Assembly: GCA_009838595.1 (NCBI GenBank)
Contig: VXRI01000016.1
Span: forward strand, 1-7,365
Direction: 5' to 3'
Source of the DNA: Chloroflexota bacterium
Lineage (GTDB): Bacteria > Chloroflexota > Dehalococcoidia > Lucifugimonadales > JADFKI01
DNA: 7,365 nt
The position numbers and the translations under genes were made by a program. Shown here one piece after another: positions 6,746 to 7,365 of the stretch. Numbering within the stretch: position 1 is the first letter of the stretch; each line of letters starts with the position of its first letter. The notes beneath the pieces were generated by a model, which searched no databases, was not told where the DNA came from, and saw only the letters and a list, made by a program, of their open reading frames with translations.

Positions 6746-6777
6746 ATTATAGCAGACTTATGCCAGCTTATATCCAA
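6746..6777 (-). promoter_or_regulatory. Probable promoter of the BrkB-family gene (extended -10)
   Basis: On the minus strand TATAAT (6751-6746) is a perfect -10 box preceded by TGC, giving the extended form TGnTATAAT. The -35 is weak: GATATA lies 17 bases upstream, or TTGGAT (6777-6772) at a long 20-base spacing. A start of transcription near 6739 would leave a 5' untranslated region of about 135 bases before TTG 6603, holding the hairpin at 6645-6669. Confidence 0.5.
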
Positions 6778-6781
6778 ACTT

Positions 6782-6832
6782 GCACGCCTTACATTTCCCA
6801 ATTTACGACACACTAGACAAATGTAAGCGTGC
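6782..6832. repeat. 14-bp inverted repeat with one bulge upstream of the brkB promoter
   Basis: The left arm GCACGCCTTACATTT (6782-6796) and right arm AAATGTAAGCGTGC (6819-6832) are complementary over 14 bp, with a single unpaired C at 6787 or 6788. The loop is 22 bases. It lies immediately upstream of the predicted -35 region of the brkB promoter. It could be a regulator binding site, a structured RNA element, or the remnant of a small mobile element. Confidence 0.65.
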
Positions 6833-7365
6833 CCTATCCATTGATGCTTCCATACTGTCGCTCGGTGCGAAGCAGCATCACTTGTGAACCCAAGAGTCTC
6901 TTCTCCCAATCACCAAGCTCACAAAGATATGCAATTGGGTATATTGGCTATCAGGATGGTAGATTATCTTTAAGTCGTGCGCTGGCTGCGGACAGCCTTC
7001 GGGAAGCAACCACATCCGTTTCCACAGTCTGCCCCTGTGTGGCCGGCGGCGCAACAGGGAAAGGATTGAGGTGCGGCAGAAAGCATTCTGTCGTCCACAT
7101 TATCTGATAACATTTACGGGAGGCGCCTGCTCCGGCTATCTTTCTGTGTGTTAACAGAAACGCCGCAATGCCGTGATATATCCAAGTCCTCATACTTATC
7201 TTATATTTCACACATGCCTGTCAGCCCTTCATGAGGAAAGGCTAGAATGGCAGCCGCCTCACCATCCATTTTGTATTCACTATCATATAAAGTCAGTTAG
7301 AATATGATGGAGTCGCTATAGTAGCGAGCAAAGCCAAGTCGGAGATTGAATCGACAACATAAAAT
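6833..7365. other. 533 bases without a recognisable gene
   Basis: No reading frame here resembles a known protein; the two longest (92 residues on + from 6829, 86 on - ending at 6951) have serine/arginine-rich or mixed composition and no good ribosome site. Several short inverted repeats are present: GATGC/GCATC (6843-6879), CACAG/CTGTG (7023-7039), CAGAA/TTCTG (7077-7090), a perfect 7-bp TTTCTGT/ACAGAAA with 6-base loop (7141-7160), AGCC/GGCT with flanking pairs (7213-7233) and TCGCTA/TAGCGA (7313-7327). Most are of a size expected by chance. I recognise no tRNA, known riboswitch or CRISPR repeat. Confidence 0.4.

Noticed and set aside
4782..6804. 12-base match ATTTCCCAATTT at 4782-4793 and 6793-6804
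   Set aside because: A match of this length is expected about once by chance in a window of this size, and the flanks differ.
5752..6826. Long + strand open frames (294 and 342 residues) opposite brkB
   Set aside because: They are rich in Arg, His, Ala, Ser or Thr, resemble no family, and are explained as the antisense of the GC-rich repeat-encoding part of brkB, whose own frame has clear domains.
7001..7060. Words reminiscent of a cobalamin riboswitch (GGGAAGC, ATCCG, CTGCCCC, CGCAAC in order)
   Set aside because: The CGGTG and ACTGT partners, the GCCACTG core and the GCCAGGAGACCTGCC box are absent, and no gene follows within the window; chance resemblance is more likely.
6829..7211. Small open frames of 92 (+) and 86 (-) residues
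   Set aside because: No recognisable motifs, no good ribosome site, and composition typical of translated noncoding DNA.
7318..7365. Possible start of a tRNA or coding sequence at the right edge
   Set aside because: The would-be D-stem does not pair, and the frames are closed by stops (ATGATGGAGTCGCTATAG) or lack a start codon.

Overview
This 7.4 kb window looks like chromosomal DNA from an uncultivated bacterium of moderately high GC. Its inositol-lipid genes resemble the actinobacterial versions, but the overall flavour (formyl-CoA-transferase-like enzymes, short palindromic repeats between genes, TTG starts) suggests a Chloroflexota lineage such as SAR202/Dehalococcoidia. That taxonomic guess rests on remembered family resemblance, not on a search.

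Layout, left to right. (1) A complete class III CoA-transferase gene (49-1272, +) resembles formyl-CoA:oxalate CoA-transferase, with the nucleophilic Asp kept and the glycine-rich loop missing. (2) A 230-base leader follows, holding a small palindromic repeat and a duplicated GGTAAAGGGC word. (3) Three genes on the + strand make up an inositol-phospholipid module: myo-inositol-1-phosphate synthase (ino1, 1503-2588), a PimA-like GT4 glycosyltransferase (2810-3982) and a CDP-alcohol phosphatidyltransferase of the phosphatidylinositol-phosphate synthase type (4021-4623). Together they could turn glucose-6-phosphate into inositol phosphate, attach it to CDP-diacylglycerol, and add a sugar to the resulting lipid. 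(4) A 219-base convergent gap holds an imperfect long inverted repeat. (5) A 586-residue YihY/BrkB-family membrane protein lies on the minus strand (4843-6603). Its C-terminal half is a normal six-helix BrkB core. Its N-terminal half is an extra domain built from about seven 22-residue units, six of them with GxxxG/A in the same phase. (6) A 762-base stretch (6604-7365) with no convincing gene holds a probable brkB promoter, a 14-bp inverted repeat just upstream of that promoter, and a terminator-like hairpin with T6 on the opposite strand.

The most unusual item is the 22-residue repeat domain of the BrkB protein. The ino1/PimA-like/PIP-synthase cluster is the clearest functional system. All three of its genes are probably shorter at the 5' end than their longest open frames, and the proposed starts are given.
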